Assembly: GCA_038496445.1 (NCBI GenBank)
Contig: JALMLS010000585.1
Span: 62,001 to 126,000, forward strand
Length of the DNA stretch: 64,000 bases
Origin: Trichosphaerium sp. ATCC 40318
Lineage: Eukaryota; Discosea; Flabellinia; Trichosidae
Direction of reading: 5' to 3'
Shown here piece by piece: positions 41,090 through 51,512 of the stretch. The notes beneath the pieces were generated by a model that did no database searches, was not told the origin of the DNA, and saw only the letters and a list, made by a program, of their open reading frames with translations. The first letter of the stretch is position 1, and each line of letters begins with the position of its first letter. The translations under genes were made by a program, and so were the position numbers.

Positions 41090-41913
41090 TCATACCACAA
41101 TTAAGATGCCTGCTGTTACACCAACAGCAACGCCTATCATAAAATTACTCTGACACTTATCTGGAGCAGATACCAAGGATAACCTAAATATGTTAGAACA
41201 TAAATAAACAAAATCTGAGGTTTCAACAGTACTCTCGCTATCAGTTACTAGGTAGGTTCTGAAAAATGGTTGTAAAACGCAATACTTGTTTTATACAAGA
41301 ATCCAAGGCGTTGTGATGACGTTTCAAACTCAGGTTTTGCCGTTTTGAATAGCAAGCGTTTACTTACACATTATCACTTGTTACCATCTCTGTACACTTG
41401 TCCCCTTCGACACCTACGTCTCCTTCAAGGCAAGGACACTCAATAATGTCAAAGCTATTGTCTGTATCCATGTCAACGTTAGAAACATCAATGATAAAGG
41501 AAGCGTTTGGCATTATTGTCATACACCCTAACAAAGGGATAAATACGGTTATAGTTCGTGTGTCCCTTTTCTTACCCTTAACATGAAGTGCAGTATCTTT
41601 TGTGCTGCTTACAACGAACCGTACGCTGCCTTGCACTGTAAAATTACCCAAGACTGTAACTGGTTTATCAATGATAATACGACAAGTATTCATAAGATTC
41701 GCAGTGCTACAATTACAAAATGAACTGTTGCTCGTAATACAATCTATGCAAACCGAACTGCTACATCCTTTAACAACACGTGTAAGCAAGCGACACTACT
41801 ATTTTTTTCGAAAACTTGTTATTGAAATCAATGCACGTACCAGGCGTGGGTGTACAGGTTATGATCACAAACAAAGATAGAAATAACATGTTGTGGATAT
41901 TTAGGTTCTTCAT
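41090..41913 (-). CDS. Cys-rich type I membrane or surface protein
   Basis: Four exons in phase: 41841-41913, 41576-41767, 41368-41527, 41090-41183, about 172 residues. The first exon is a signal peptide (NMLFLSLFVIITCTP). The ectodomain has a dense Cys cluster near its start (GCSSSVCIDCITSNSSFCNCST) with NxS/T sites, then beta-rich sequence with NVDMDTDNSFD and a CPC pair. The last exon ends in a hydrophobic segment right at the C-terminus (FMIGVAVGVTAGILIVV) after one more Cys, so the protein is either a type I membrane protein with no cytosolic tail or GPI-anchored. Family not recognised. It belongs to the accessory half of the window, rich in secreted genes. Confidence 0.6.
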
Positions 41914-43046
41914 ATTTAATAGTCTGGGTTGCTTGCTACGTAGTACTATTACGTCATTTAGTTAAATTCTTATTATGACAACAAGCTGTTTAAAAAATCT
42001 GGCGGTTGGCTAATACGCACAACAATGGCAAAGAAAAAAAATGTGAAATGAGATGAGCTGTTGTAGTAGTTCCAAGTTACATCAACTGACGTTTTCTTTA
42101 AAATTTTCTAGTTTTTCAGAAATTAATAAAACTTTGTCGTAAAAGGAGTAGAAAACAAGTCCCTATAAACAATGTCAATATAATTATACAGGTACCATTT
42201 AAGAAATAATCTTCGTACAATCACGTGACAGCGAAAACAGCTTTCAAAAAAAAATGACACAATCCAACAGTTTGACGCAAAGGGCACGTATTTAAATACT
42301 ACTAAATAACTACCATTTATATACATTAATAGCTACGTTCGAATTCACACCGGAGAAATAAGGATCATGACGTGTTCAAACGTTACAACCTAATCTGCTT
42401 ATTATCTCGTTTTATTTACATATAATTAGTCTATAGACTTATTGTCTTGGTCACTGGAGTTATTAGTAAAAAAAAGAACACGTGATCCATAAATCGGGTA
42501 ATAGTTATGGGTTTTGCGAACAACTCAAGAATCTCTGCGACATTTTTTTTTCAACAAGCAGCGAGCGCCATGGCACTCAGTTTATTCACAAATCATGGAA
42601 CTGCGTGCAAGTGTTGTAAATAACATTTGTTGCGTTAATCAGATTCATAGTAATGAGCTTGCGTTATGAATGAAAAATAAGAATAATCGAAGTAGCTAAA
42701 TTACTTGGTTACTAATTGCTTTTCATACATTAGTCCTGCTTTTTTTTGGCTGCCACGTAATCAGTCAAAAAGTTTTGCACTTTGATTGGTTGATTTCTAC
42801 TGGATTTGTGGGTTTTTGACTGGAAGTGATAAAAAACAGCTTTCCTGTCAACTGCATACAAATAAAAGCTCCTCAAAATCCTGTGTCACTAAACACACAG
42901 TCATGGGTATGCCGCTCAGAGACTATGACTATGAATTGCTTGAATTCATAACAAGAACATTACTATAAAGTCTTTGATAGATTAGTTAGTACGCTAATGG
43001 CTACAACCACTTGCCAGCTGTAAACAAATTCTGGTATTTCTATTCA
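41914..43046. other. intergenic, no gene seen
   Basis: AT-rich. CACGTG occurs near 42222 and 42479. Short frames at 42123-42326 and 42786-42968 lack protein-like composition. Confidence 0.4.
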
Positions 43047-43160
43047 CAGCTAATTCACAAGAAGATGTTTGTAGCCAAGCAACGTCTACATTATTGGTAA
43101 TTGTGCCTGCATTGTCAGGAGTTTTTACTTTTATGTTTATATCATTGGCAGAAGGTATAT
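43047..43160 (-). pseudogene. degenerate fragment of the GPI-like surface-protein family
   Basis: Read on the minus strand, this piece encodes PDNAGTITNNVDVAWLQTSS, which matches PDNAANIPNNVDIAWLQTSS in the surface gene at 48.6-50.4 kb. The match covers about 110 bp and corresponds to the next-to-last exon. No other exons are detectable nearby. It is a relic of a third or earlier family member. Confidence 0.7.
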
Positions 43161-43178
43161 TCAAAAAGTACCTGTGGA

Positions 43179-43249
43179 GATGCACAGGTTTCTGGAACCA
43201 GAATTCCTGATGTTCCAGAATTCCCCAAACGTCCAGAAACCTGTGCATC
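43179..43249. repeat. 18-bp perfect inverted repeat with internal direct repeats
   Basis: GATGCACAGGTTTCTGGA (43179-43196) and its exact reverse complement (43232-43249) flank 35 nt. That spacer holds two copies of CCAGAATTCC (43198-43207 and 43215-43224). It lies next to the surface-gene relic. It could be a fold-back element or a protein-binding array. Confidence 0.75.
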
Positions 43250-43981
43250 CTTGTTGCAAAACGAGCATTTCTAGACATATTCAGATGGTTACCAGTTGTG
43301 ATTGTTTGTAAAAACATACGGCACACCAAATACAGAATGGAAGAAAGCCACAAGCGCAAATAGTACGTACTTGCTCTTCGTTTGGGCTAGTTAAACGATA
43401 AAGAAAATATCACTTTGCTAAGAATTCTACAATTCCAGCTTGTGTTAAACGATACTCACATACATTCGCTTGCATAAAGAAGAAAGAGTTTACCAAAAAC
43501 AGTGCGTTTTAACAAGTTGTGGTTGTTTTTGGTTGGATCCAATTCACACTTGAAGTACTTCCGCAGTAGTACTTTTAAAACACTGTACAGTAGCGTCAAA
43601 ATGGAACTCAGGGGTTTTCCGAAAAGATGACTAGAGTTATTTTAATTTCTGTTCAGGTCAGTGTATACGTCTCAACGCCAAACATGTGGCGATACGGCTA
43701 CTAATTTTCGCTATTGAGTAGGAAAACCACAAAGTTTGGGTTTTGACTAGGTAGATGCGGCAAATAGTTTGCTGCAACGCTTGTGCACTATCGTCTACGT
43801 CATCAACTGCGACTTAAGTAAATGGTACGGAATAATGCCGAGAAAGAAATAATTGCATATAATAGTAATCTATGATGGTTTGTTTTGGTTCCCGGTAGTC
43901 TTATCCCAAATTGGTTTTGGTCCACAACCTTTTTTGCCCAACAACTTCCCGATTAAGAATCAAATTTCAAAAAAACATACA
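43250..43981. other. intergenic, no gene seen
   Basis: Upstream region of the Cys-rich peptide gene. I see no other gene. The last 100 bp should contain its promoter. Confidence 0.4.
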
Positions 43982-44221
43982 ATGAAGACCGCAACTCTCT
44001 CTATTCTCTTAGTCGTAGCACTTTTGGTTTTAGTTTCACTTGTAGAAGCTAGACGTTCTACAAGCGAACGTTCAACATTAAAACGAGATGTAGAGTACAG
44101 GCAACGTCGCTTATGTTGTTGCCCAAAGAAACCTGGCTATTGTGAGAATAAACACCCATATTATCCGTGCAAACACTTTCAAACAGCTACATGGGGCACA
44201 TGTGCCAACAAATGGGCCTAA
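43982..44221 (+). CDS. secreted cysteine-rich peptide precursor
   Basis: An intronless 79-residue precursor. Residues 1-23 form a signal peptide (TLSILLVVALLVLVSLVEA). A short pro-region follows with dibasic processing sites, KR near residue 35 and RR near 43. The C-terminal 36 residues contain six Cys in the order CCC-C-C-C plus many Lys/His/Tyr, ending KWA. Signal-pro-mature architecture with a compact disulfide-rich core is shared by defensin-like antimicrobial peptides and by many animal toxins. The pattern CCC-x7-C is not one I can match to a named family. Role unknown; secretion into the medium or a food vacuole is likely. Judged real because all parts are in the expected order. Confidence 0.65.
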   Translation: MKTATLSILLVVALLVLVSLVEARRSTSERSTLKRDVEYRQRRLCCCPKKPGYCENKHPYYPCKHFQTATWGTCANKWA

Positions 44222-44790
44222 TATGCTTAATAAACTACCTTTTGTATTACGACTGTCTATTTTACAAAATTACGCCTTACTAGGTCAATTTACGAGTTGC
44301 GACGAGCTACCCAAGCGCATGTTGGTATAATTAAAGTCGCGAATGAAACGCGCAGTATCCATTTCATGTTATGTAGTCGACATCCACAAAACCAACTCTT
44401 TTCTTCGACTGACATTTTTTTCTGTGACTGTTTCCAATTCTACTTCAGTCCCATGCTATTGCTTGCTCATGAAATATCTTTTGGCGCCAGGTTTGTAGCC
44501 AACGACAGTGTCAATAGTGGTTGGGTTTGCTTTTCGCTACATAGATTACGCTTGATTAAGAAATGAGATATTCTGTTACATGGCGGTTTTGATACACCTT
44601 GCATATTGTAATCGCGTCTTTTGCTACCACATATTTAACCTTAGTAAAGGTGCAATTTTACTTAAAATAGGGCAAATCACGTGCAGCGGGAATTTACATT
44701 ATACTTTTATTTGTGAGTCTGAGCGGATGTTCCTTAAAAAGGTAAACAGTTGGACTGGGTGAGGTTTTGATGTAGCGTCTTTGAGTAAGA
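44222..44790. other. intergenic, no gene seen
   Basis: Spacer between the convergent Cys-rich peptide and TRAPPC4 genes. CACGTG near 44680. Short frames are not supported. Confidence 0.4.
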
Positions 44791-45330
44791 TTATTTTCTT
44801 TCCTCCGAATTAACATCAAACACTAACTGTTCAATGTGGTAGTGGAATTTGTCGCAGTTATTATGGATAGGTTGTTCAAGCTCATAAAAGGGATTCTTAA
44901 GTACATAGTCTGAAAATAATAGGTAAACCTTGCCTAGAAATGCGTCTAGATCCTTCTGTTTAGGATCTGAAATTACCAAAAATTTTGTTCCTGTTGGTGT
45001 CTGAAAACACTTGAGTTTTGTTGTTTCCGACTCTAATTCGTTCATTCCAGACGATACACCAGCTGCTGGAGAAACTTGAGCGGCAATTGCGTATACACTA
45101 AAGAATATGCCCGCTTGTTGTAAATAGTCGTTTGCATTGAGTCTGATGTGCGTGTCAACAAAGTCCTTTGGAGAATTAGTTCGTTTTTTGTTTGCTGAAG
45201 TGTAAAATATTCTCTTTGTACATATCCACGCGTTGTGGATTGAAAAAAGTGGTATTGGTTGTTAACGACGTACTTTTTGATATATTAAACCACCGGCCTT
45301 ATTAATAATGTAAACAGAGTACACAGGCAT
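44791..45330 (-). CDS. TRAPPC4: TRAPP complex subunit 4 (Trs23/sybindin)
   Basis: Two exons, 45274-45330 and 44791-45213, join in phase 0 to give 159 residues. It starts MPVYSVYIINKAGGLIYQK and has the sybindin-fold core: FFSVYAIAAQVSP, then TTKLKCFQTPTGTKFLVISDP. It continues VYLLFSDYVLKNPFYELEQPI, with the near-invariant DYVLKNPFYE. TRAPPC4 is a core subunit of the TRAPP exchange factor for Rab1/Ypt1 in ER-Golgi traffic. The donor is GTACGT and the acceptor ACAAAG. It is divergent from the glycosyltransferase-WD40 gene with 149 bp between starts. Confidence 0.93.
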
Positions 45331-45479
45331 CTTAGTTGCCGTCCACGTTGCTAATGTGACTAAAATCTGACACAAGCGCTACTTAACGCCTGGTTTAGTT
45401 TTATCACATCGTCGGCTACTGTACGTTGTGCCTACAGTGTAAAAGATGTTGGGCTGAGCTAATTGTTGTATAGCAAGAA

Positions 45480-48130
45480 ATGGAACAGCGCCTTTGTCCT
45501 GAAGGCTCACCACTTCGCCTGAAGCTAAAGGAGATTGCCAGTGCGCAGAATGATGTTATTATAACTTTTTGTAAGTGTTTTTGCGTTAAACGCTACACAC
45601 GGTTTTGTGATGGGTATTAGGTAATCACAGCTTTGTTGACATGGCATTAAACTGGGCTATTTCTGTTCAACGCTTAAACATTACCAACTACATTATTTTT
45701 GCGCTAGACAAGCCCGCATACGCGGAATTAGAAGCTCATGGGCTCAACGTTTGGTTATCTGAAGGGTAACGAGTACAATTCGAGAATACTGTTAATAGTG
45801 GAGTAGCGGTATTGCCCAACGTGTATTTGGCGAGAGTATGGAAGCTTTTGGGTCTCCTGGGTTTATTAGTATTTGCAACGAAAAACCATGGCTTGTACGC
45901 AGCCCTAATAGCGTCACTACGCTTGAAACTTATTTTACTTTGCTTTGTAGGTATGTCAGATCCTTCTCGCCGGATTTAATTGTTGTTGGACTGACACAGA
46001 CATCGTTTGGTTCAAAAACCCATTTGAAGTATTTGATCTGAAGTACGCTTTTGGAAATAGCGATTTATTTATTACTCGTAGTCGTGACTTAGATCTTCAG
46101 TTACAAAGCGATGATGATGGTGCATGTGCTGGATTTTTCTATGCTAAAGCTACTGATAGAATAACTGGCTTTTTAACAAAGTACAAATCAGTCATATGTC
46201 ATAAGTTTTTTTTGAACATTTCACAAACAAAGAAAAAAATCTATGATTTGTTATGTTGTATTTTGTGTTTGCTGTAATGCAATACCAAGTTTTTATTAGA
46301 GTTATCGAATATTGCAACCCAATGATAGACGATCAGGTGTCTCTTCGAAGACACTTACAAGATGAGGAACATGCAATACTTGTTGGTGATAAAGTACTAC
46401 ACAATTTTATATTTAACTTCGAGATACTTACCATCATAGGCAACTCTGCACCGTCTAGGATCAAGGCCTTCTGTCAAGCTTGATATACCAGAGCTAAACG
46501 AAGATAATAAAGCAATAACTTATACAGTAAGAGAGCGTAAGCGTAAGCTGTTGTTAAAGGACATTTAGCTACTTCCAAGGGATACTTTTCCAAATGGTAC
46601 TGCGTATTTTACGCATAAATTACCACAGAGGCTTGGTATTGACCCATACATTGTCCATAATAATTGTATTATTGGTCATGATCCAAAGCAAGTACGTTCG
46701 GATATGTTTTGTTTTTGAGTTTAACTTTTTCTTTCAGATTAGATTTGATATGTATGGACTTTGGTATGTGCCTACAATACCTTGTGTTGAGGCACCTAAA
46801 GAGTTGCCTACATTAACTCCTACAAAACTCAAGCCGTCGCATAATGAAGTTATTACTACTATAGACAGAGTAGGAGATAAACTGGTAACATCTGGATACG
46901 ACAAAGCAGTAAAGTTCAGAAACTCAACGGCAAGATTCTTTTCTGGCAGGTGCAACTACTAACCTTTTTGGCCTTAGACTGGTGAATACATACAAACAAG
47001 GTGGCTTAATAGGAGAGGAGCGATATGGAGTTTCTCTGTTGACCCAGACACAGGTATTATTTACACAGCGAGTTTTGATAGAACGTTACAAGCGTGGATA
47101 CCTGGTGTAAGTTTTTTTTTGAAAACTACAAAGGCTTCTTGTATTTGACATTTTCATTTAGGCTTGGACTTGCATTAAGTCATTCAAAGGTCATGTGAGT
47201 GTAGTGAACAAGGCTATTTTCCATCAAGGGGCACTTTTTAGTTGCTCTGATGATGGGGATTGTCGTCAATGGGATGTATCAACAGGTCAAAGAGTTCGTA
47301 TATATCGTGCTCACAAAAGGTATGAAATCGAAGCAAGTCCTTTGATGTAAATCTTGTTCTCATTTGACACCATATTAATAAGCTCCTTTACACCGTTTTT
47401 GATTAATTTGAATCTTTTAGTTGGGTGTCAGATATTGCAGTGGATGGCAAAGTGCTGTTTTCGGCTTCAAAGGATAAAACAGCAATTGCTTGGGAGATTA
47501 AAACCGGAAGAATTCTTCAAGTCTATATAGGTCACACTGATTGGGTGCGAGGTATTGCATTGATGCAAGAAAACGATAAAAAAATGTGGACTTGCAGTTC
47601 AGATAAGACAATACGCGAATGGGAAACGAGGGTATGTTGAAAATAACTGCGTTTTCTTTCGAAGAAAGTTTTTACCTTTGTTCGTACCTAGCACTAGATT
47701 GTTGTTGTTTTTACGTTTTGGTTTGCTAAATATGTATCCACATATCATTCATATCTAAATATACTTCTAGACTGGTGAATGTGTTCGTATCTTCAAGGGG
47801 CATAAGGGAGGTGTTAATTCTATTTTGATAAAAAATAAGAAAATGATTTCAGCAGATGATACTGGATGTATTATTGTATGGGACTTAGAAACAGGTTCTG
47901 CTATATCTAGATTCTCTACTGAGAAACCTGTGATTATTTCTTGTCTATATCTCGATGATAACGTGTTATATTCAGGTACCCAAACAAACAAAAAAAACTT
48001 AACTGTCTCACTTTATAACGTGGTTCCTCCACCTAACGTATTATTTTATGTTTAAATCTCATGTTTATTAGGCGACTACGATCAAAATGTACTTCAATGG
48101 CCTGTTAAAAATCTCATAGAAGATGAATAA
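45480..48130 (+). CDS. nucleotide-diphospho-sugar transferase fused to WD40 propeller
   Basis: About 14 exons from the ATG at 45480 to the TAA at 48128-48130. The N-terminal half is a PF03407-type glycosyltransferase: CNHSFVDMALNWAISVQ, CCWTDTDIVWFKNPF with the DxD metal motif, YCNPMIDDQ, and FPNGTAYFTHKLPQ. It closes with YIVHNNCIIGHD and MYGLWYVP. The C-terminal half has about seven WD repeats (SFKGHVSVVNKAIFHQG, LFSASKDKTAIAWEIKTG, MWTCSSDKTIREWE, FKGHKGGVN). One exon (46738-46884) contains both the end of the transferase and the first propeller strands, so fusion is not an artefact of joining two genes. There is no signal peptide or membrane anchor, unlike Golgi members. The reading frame at 46885-46977 needs two very short introns or is frameshifted. 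Confidence 0.8.
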
Positions 48131-48381
48131 AAGCCTAAAGCACGAAGAAGCTACTAATATATTTCTTTGAATAATTGCCAGATGCTTTTCAGAATTTTTG
48201 GGTGTGCGAAGCCGTTATTGGTGGGTGTGGCGTGAATTGTTATTGGTAAGGTTAGTAATACATACACTCAAATGGGGTTTTACCAACGTTATGAGGTATC
48301 GGGTAAATAACACGGGACAAATCTGTTTCGAAAAACAATCACACGTGATTTGAGGATGGTATGACGTCAAAAAGTAAGTTC
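48131..48381. other. intergenic spacer
   Basis: 3' flank of the fusion gene. No gene. It ends with CACGTGATTT near 48342, which also marks the start of the repeated promoter in the third copy (63.9 kb). Confidence 0.4.
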
Positions 48382-48564
48382 AAATCCACAAAGCGCTATA
48401 GTACTATTGCATATGGTTTTTAGCTTGACTTGAAGTTACCCGATCTTATTTTATGTACCCGAATGTCAACCCGACCTAAACCCGACCTAAACCCTTTTGT
48501 ATCCCACATTTTTTGTGATCCATGTTTTTAAATTATAATAATTGTCAAATCCAAAATAATCCCA
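48382..48564 (+). promoter_or_regulatory. repeated surface-gene promoter, copy 1
   Basis: The block AATCCACAAAGCG ... TTGCATATGGTTTTTAG ... ACCCGACCTAAACCC is shared with the DNA upstream of copy 2 (56523-56667) and with the window end (63905-64000). In this copy the 12-mer AACCCGACCTAA unit is doubled. Conservation across three sites points to a functional promoter or a duplication boundary. Confidence 0.65.
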
Positions 48565-50392
48565 ATGACAGCACCACGTGTCGCAGTATTATTTACTCTA
48601 CTCCTTGCCTGTAAGTAAAAATTCCTCTTTCTTCATGTAGTAGTAGTTGTTTTAACCCTCAAAATGACAGTGTGTTATGCATTGAGCGTAAATGAGTGGG
48701 GACAGCTTACTGAAAAAGACTTGGAAACTGGCGAGCGGTTAGAGCAACCTCTGATCGCTACTGGTGACATGACAGGTCATGGACAAACTATATGTATCAC
48801 GGCAACAATAGAGACCATGGGTTCAGAAAAAGGAGCAGTTGTTTTTATTGGCAATCAACAAAGTATGTTCAGAAACACTTTTATTCCAACAAAAAAATTG
48901 TTTAATAGCACGTGCTTACACCTTGTTAGGTTTTGAAGATGGAACAGTTACTTCGTTCAGACTCACTGGAGACTCTATACCTTACAGTATTGCCTACGGA
49001 AATAATGAATTCGCTATTGTACTCTACAATGACACTCTACGAGGTGAAATGAGGTTTATTACACCAGAAGGAAATGTTCGTAACACTTTTTCTTCAAGTT
49101 TATCAACCTTAACTAACCTACTTCACAGAGTTTTACTGTATCTGACGTATACAAGTATGATGTATTACATGTTGCGGGTGCTGTTGATACTGCTTTCACT
49201 TTTGATCAAGGTAACGCCGTTTATTTTTACTATTATTTTCTGTCTGTTGATTTTATCATTGGTACACGTGATAACCTGATAAATTTATCCGCGTGTTATT
49301 ACCTTATAATTCTTACCTCTGTTTAGCATCCAATTCATACATCCTCATTAATAGAGACAGAAGCAATAGTATTATATCTCCTATTTTTGTTGACGCTGAT
49401 ACAAAGGAGTTGTCTGTAGGCAGTAACAAAGGTTTGTACTTGAAGAAAGTAGATGGACAATTTTTTGTAATCTTGTTTTAGTTGCTGAAGGTGGACTGTT
49501 CACTACTTCGGCAGAAATAGGTGAAGACGGATGCCTTGTCACTGCTTTTCAAAAACGAAATGAAGACATTGGTTTGATACGTATATCAGTAATAAAAGGA
49601 GCACAAACGGTAAGCAAGAACAATTCTTGTGTTTGTATTAAATTGATTATTAGTTTCTTTATGAACACCTTCTTGTAAATGATAGTAACATGTACGATGA
49701 AGCTACGGATATGGCTTATGATCCAGTTTCAAACCAGTTTGGGTTGTTATACGTAACTGCGATTGATTCTGATCCTAATCAACTACCACCAATGCCTACA
49801 TTGACAATACACATGATCCAATTTGCAGTAAAATGTGAAACCAATGCTCAAGTTCAAGTTATTGGAGATACTGCAAATATTACAACTACTGCGGGTAGCA
49901 GAGAGCTTTATTATGCTATTCGACAATCGCAACTAGCGAAAAGTGCATTCTTAGCGGTGTATTCAGATGCTGTATCAACGTACATGCTTGATATATCTTC
50001 GTCAAATGATGTAACCAAAGTAAAACTACCTGACAATGCAGCCAATATTCCTAACAATGTCGATATTGCTTGGTTACAAACATCTTCTTGTGGATTAGCT
50101 GTGGTACGTTTCTCAATATTTTGACAATAATACACCTGTATCATTGAGACGAAGAGTAATTAACAATCGTTTTTTTTAGGTTGTTGCTGAAACAGATAAA
50201 GATACATCGTTTATGTTGGTTGATGAAACCCTCAACATTTTCAATTGTTCTGATGCTCAAACTATTGCACCTACAACAGCGCCACCATCGACGACAACAT
50301 CACCAAGTACTGGAGATACACCAAGCGACTCTATGCGTATCACGTGGTATGCACTAAGTCTCTTGTTATTATTCATCAGTCTTTGTACTTGA
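48565..50392 (+). CDS. putative GPI-anchored surface protein, copy 1
   Basis: About nine exons. The first is a signal peptide (TAPRVAVLFTLLLAC), cut by a GTAAGT intron. Exons then read WGQLTEKDLETGERL, ATGDMTGHGQTICIT, YTLLGFEDGTVTSFRLTGDS, FTVSDVYKYDVLHV, SYILINRDRSNSIISP, LFTTSAEIGEDG, YDPVSNQFGLLYVTAID and PNNVDIAWLQTSSCGLAV. Short beta-strand blocks with GFEDG/TSF turns suggest a propeller-like fold. The last exon is Thr/Ser/Pro-rich (APTTAPPSTTTSPST) and ends in a hydrophobic tail (WYALSLLLLFISLCT) with no charged end, the classic GPI-attachment layout. Family not recognised. Donor GTTCGT is used after PEGN in both copies. Confidence 0.75.
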
Positions 50393-51038
50393 TGTCTTTG
50401 TGATACCTTGTGTTGCTGATATTACACCAAATAAACCAATCTTGCACCTTCAACACTTCTTGTTAGTCTATCAGTCTGAATTGTTCCTCTTCTATGTGAT
50501 GAAGTAGTGCATAGAGATAGTGAGACTACACGTACAAGGACAAGAGCATTGTTGGTTGTTTGTCGGATGGATATTTCACCGTTTCCGGCAAAGTTGAGTG
50601 TATGCAGTTTACAGTTCTTGTTTTCTATGCAAACTTACTTGCTACAGAAAATCGCTTTCACTAGCCTCAACGAAGGGTGGAGTGATTTGGGTAAATTTGG
50701 ACAACGGATAAAATACGCAAAATAGGAGTAAATACTTCATGCAAATACTTCGTTTTTGTCACGTGTTTAACAACAAAAAACATCATATAATTCACCAATG
50801 GGACAACTAAAAATTCGCGCTAGTACGAATGGTTCACCAAAGATACATACATACTTTATTGTCTATATCGCATCACTACGTTTGCCATCTAAGGGTTTGT
50901 TGATTCTCCTTGGTTCTCCATTGTTTACAATTAGACACAGCTTTAGTCCAAATATTGTCCAATAGCCAAAATAACGCACCTCAAAGCATACAAGTGTATT
51001 TGTAGGGTGGTGAACATGATGTCCATAAATCTCCTGCT
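50393..51038. other. spacer between surface gene and retrotransposon
   Basis: 3' flank of copy 1; no gene recognised. The DNA diverges from the 3' flank of copy 2 within about 50 bp of the stop codon. Confidence 0.45.
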
Positions 51039-51146
51039 ATTAGAATAACCGTTGCGCCAGCTAGACAACTAATATGCGATTGTTTGGGAGGAAAGACAAC
51101 GTCTTAGTGGCTATCAATAGCGCACTGATGTCGTGTATATTTGTAC
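51039..51146 (-). repeat. split direct repeat B2 (element 3' end)
   Basis: 108 bp, identical to 51401-51508 (B1) as far as I can read. It starts ATTAGAATAACCGTTGCG and ends GTATATTTGTAC on the plus strand. Confidence 0.9.
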
Positions 51147-51290
51147 ATAAAACACTACAGCGCACTCGTGCGAATTACATTACATACAAGATGTGAATTT
51201 TAAAAGAAAAAGAAATAAATGGTTAAAAGAAAGAAAAGAGAAGAAAAGTTTTGGAAAGAAAATGAAGTTTTCAAGGGTTGGGTTTGTGGG

Positions 51291-51402
51291 TGTTGTTGAT
51301 ATTAGCCATAGTTTAATTGTGTTAATGCGTCTTCTGTTGAGATCAATGTTGAGCTTCGGTCTCACGAATTCAAACGCCTGAAATGGTGACATATTCATCC
51401 AT
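51291..51402 (-). repeat. split direct repeat A2
   Basis: 112 bp, identical to A1 at 56266-56377. It contains a duplicate of the gag start codon and first codons (MANINN), cut off from the rest of gag. Confidence 0.9.
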
Positions 51403-51508
51403 TAGAATAACCGTTGCGCCAGCTAGACAACTAATATGCGATTGTTTGGGAGGAAAGACAACGTCTTAGTGGCTATCAATAGCGCACTGATGTCGTGTAT
51501 ATTTGTAC
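51401..51508 (-). repeat. split direct repeat B1
   Basis: 108 bp, identical to B2. It abuts A2 with a 2-bp overlap and lies just past the recombinase stop codon. Confidence 0.9.
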
Positions 51509-51512
51509 CCAG

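Noticed and set aside
48473-48500. CCCGACCTAAACCC repeats as a telomere remnant
   Set aside because: Only one or two units, not a tract, and conserved at the same place before both surface genes, so promoter or duplication sequence is more likely.
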